Part shown: positions 63,128 through 64,000 of the stretch, in pieces
Layout: every line of letters begins with the position of its first letter
Numbering within the stretch: the stretch's first letter is position 1
From: Brevundimonas sp.
Lineage (GTDB): Bacteria; Pseudomonadota; Alphaproteobacteria; Caulobacterales; Caulobacteraceae
DNA: 64,000 nt
Assembly (NCBI RefSeq): GCF_027484365.1
Contig: NZ_JAIXTC010000017.1
Coordinates: 160,674 to 224,673, forward strand
Direction of reading: 5' to 3'
Notes under the pieces: model-generated
The model's database searches: none
What the model saw: only the letters and a program-made list of their open reading frames with translations
What the model was told of the DNA's origin: nothing
Position numbers and translations under genes: made by a program

Positions 63128-64000
63128 CTAGACCAGCGCCCCGTGGCAGTGCTTGAACTTGCGGCCTGAGTGGCAGGGGCAGTCGGCGTTGCGGGGCGTG
63201 CGCTCCCAGCCGGCCGGCAGCAGCTCGACCGGCAGGCGCGAACGGGCGTCGCCGGTCAGCTGGCCTTCCGGATTCTGGGCCAGGGGATCGGCCATTTCGT
63301 TGACGCCGGTGCCGGGGTTCAGGTGGATTTCCTGGAACTCGGGCATCTCCATCGGCGGCGGGGCCTCGAAGCGGAACTCCACCGTCATCAGCCAGCGCGT
63401 CACATTGTGACGCAGCTCGTGCAGCAGGGTCTCGAACAGCGAGAAGGCCTCGGTCTTGTACTCGTTGAGCGGATCGCGCTGGCCGTAGCCGCGCAGGCCG
63501 ATGACGCCGCGCAGGTGATCAAGATGCACCAGGTGCTCGCGCCACTGCATGTCGATCATCTGCATCAGGAACTGCTTTTCCAGTCCCCGGGTCTGGGTCA
63601 CGCCCAGCTGTTCCAGACGGTCGGCGGCGCGGGCGTCGGCAGCCTCCTGCAGGCGTTGCTCGACCTCCTCGTTCGACACCCCTTCCTCGGCGGCCCAGTC
63701 GTGCAGCGGCAGGTCGAGGCCGAGGGTCGACTTCACCTTCTCGGAGAGGCCGTCGATGTCCCACTGTTCGGCATAGGCCTTGGGCGGCATGAACCGGTCG
63801 ACCAGGTCGGTGACCACGTCGCGGCGGAACTCGCCGACCAGTTCCGACAGGTCCTCGGAGTCCATGAACTCCTGGCGCTGTTCGAACACGGCCTTGCGCT
63901 GGTCGTTCACGACGTCGTCGTACTTCAGCAGGTTCTTGCGGATGTCGTAGTTGCGGGTCTCGACGCGCTTCTGGGCGGTCTCGACGGCGCGGTTCAGCCA
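63128..64000 (-). CDS. secA: Preprotein translocase ATPase SecA (partial, 5' part outside window)
   Basis: C-terminal 290 residues of the motor that pushes preproteins through SecYEG. The visible part begins in the helical scaffold ([32 protein letters not shown]) and includes the helical wing domain ([45 protein letters not shown]). The C-terminal zinc-binding tail is [14 protein letters not shown], which binds SecB. The frame is open to the window edge. It lies upstream of the toxin-antitoxin unit on the same strand. Confidence 0.97.
   Translation of the reverse strand, partial: WLNRAVETAQKRVETRNYDIRKNLLKYDDVVNDQRKAVFEQRQEFMDSEDLSELVGEFRRDVVTDLVDRFMPPKAYAEQWDIDGLSEKVKSTLGLDLPLHDWAAEEGVSNEEVEQRLQEAADARAADRLEQLGVTQTRGLEKQFLMQMIDMQWREHLVHLDHLRGVIGLRGYGQRDPLNEYKTEAFSLFETLLHELRHNVTRWLMTVEFRFEAPPPMEMPEFQEIHLNPGTGVNEMADPLAQNPEGQLTGDARSRLPVELLPAGWERTPRNADCPCHSGRKFKHCHGALV

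Overview
The window is high-GC (about two-thirds G+C), densely packed chromosomal DNA from an alphaproteobacterium, almost certainly Caulobacterales and most like Brevundimonas. The grounds are: two very large TonB-dependent receptors, the fabA-fabB-fabI unsaturated fatty acid cluster, a hybrid sensor kinase, a DUF1134/EipA protein, CtrA-type boxes (TTAA-N7-TTAA), a cluster of GANTC (CcrM) methylation sites, and extreme GC3 bias that leaves long antisense open frames over most genes. The genus is inference. No rRNA, tRNA, CRISPR array, transposase or prophage was seen.

Layout. 1-9.6 kb: the 5' part of a TonB receptor (runs off the left edge), then gyrB, recF and dnaN on the minus strand, interrupted by two plus-strand genes (a CPA2 antiporter and a proline-rich DUF1311/LprI-like protein). 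9.7-12.6 kb: fabI, fabB and fabA (minus). 12.6-18.4 kb: a 170-bp imperfect palindromic element, an SH3 protein divergent from a D-2-hydroxyacid dehydrogenase with a perfect CtrA box, small envelope and stress genes, a PraR-like regulator, hisN behind a heptamer-repeat hairpin, eipA with a CtrA-like box, and a YqhA membrane protein. 18.4-30.2 kb: pheT, an unknown gene, pheS, a polysaccharide deacetylase, rplT and rpmI, then an S9 peptidase, an MFS transporter and a hybrid histidine kinase separating these from infC. 30.3-37.7 kb: a glycosyltransferase, a hydrolase, an M23 peptidase and the ydbH-ynbE-ydbL lipid-transport operon. 37.8-46.6 kb: an OPT transporter, bioY, a cytochrome c', typA, and an Oar-like TonB receptor. 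46.6-53.8 kb: moeB, a degenerate BLUF protein, hslV and hslU separated by an NTF2-like gene, rlmN and small lipoprotein or unknown genes. 53.9-64 kb: ahcY with an operator and promoter, an auto-regulated MarR-GNAT fusion, an unknown 374-aa protein, a HIG1 protein with a PduO adenosyltransferase, mmsA, an unknown proline-rich protein, a ParD/ParE module translationally coupled to a PLP enzyme, and the 3' end of secA.

Most genes are housekeeping: replication, translation, fatty acid synthesis, envelope maintenance, proteolysis and the methyl cycle. The less ordinary parts are small regulatory or structural features. They include CtrA boxes at two envelope genes, a perfect 22-bp palindrome on the marR-gnat promoter, a BLUF protein lacking its photochemical Tyr and Gln, a toxin-antitoxin pair sharing an ATGA overlap with a kynureninase-like enzyme, and four copies of an intergenic element bounded by short G/C-rich palindromes. 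I did not find a clear multi-gene defence or biosynthetic system that looks new.
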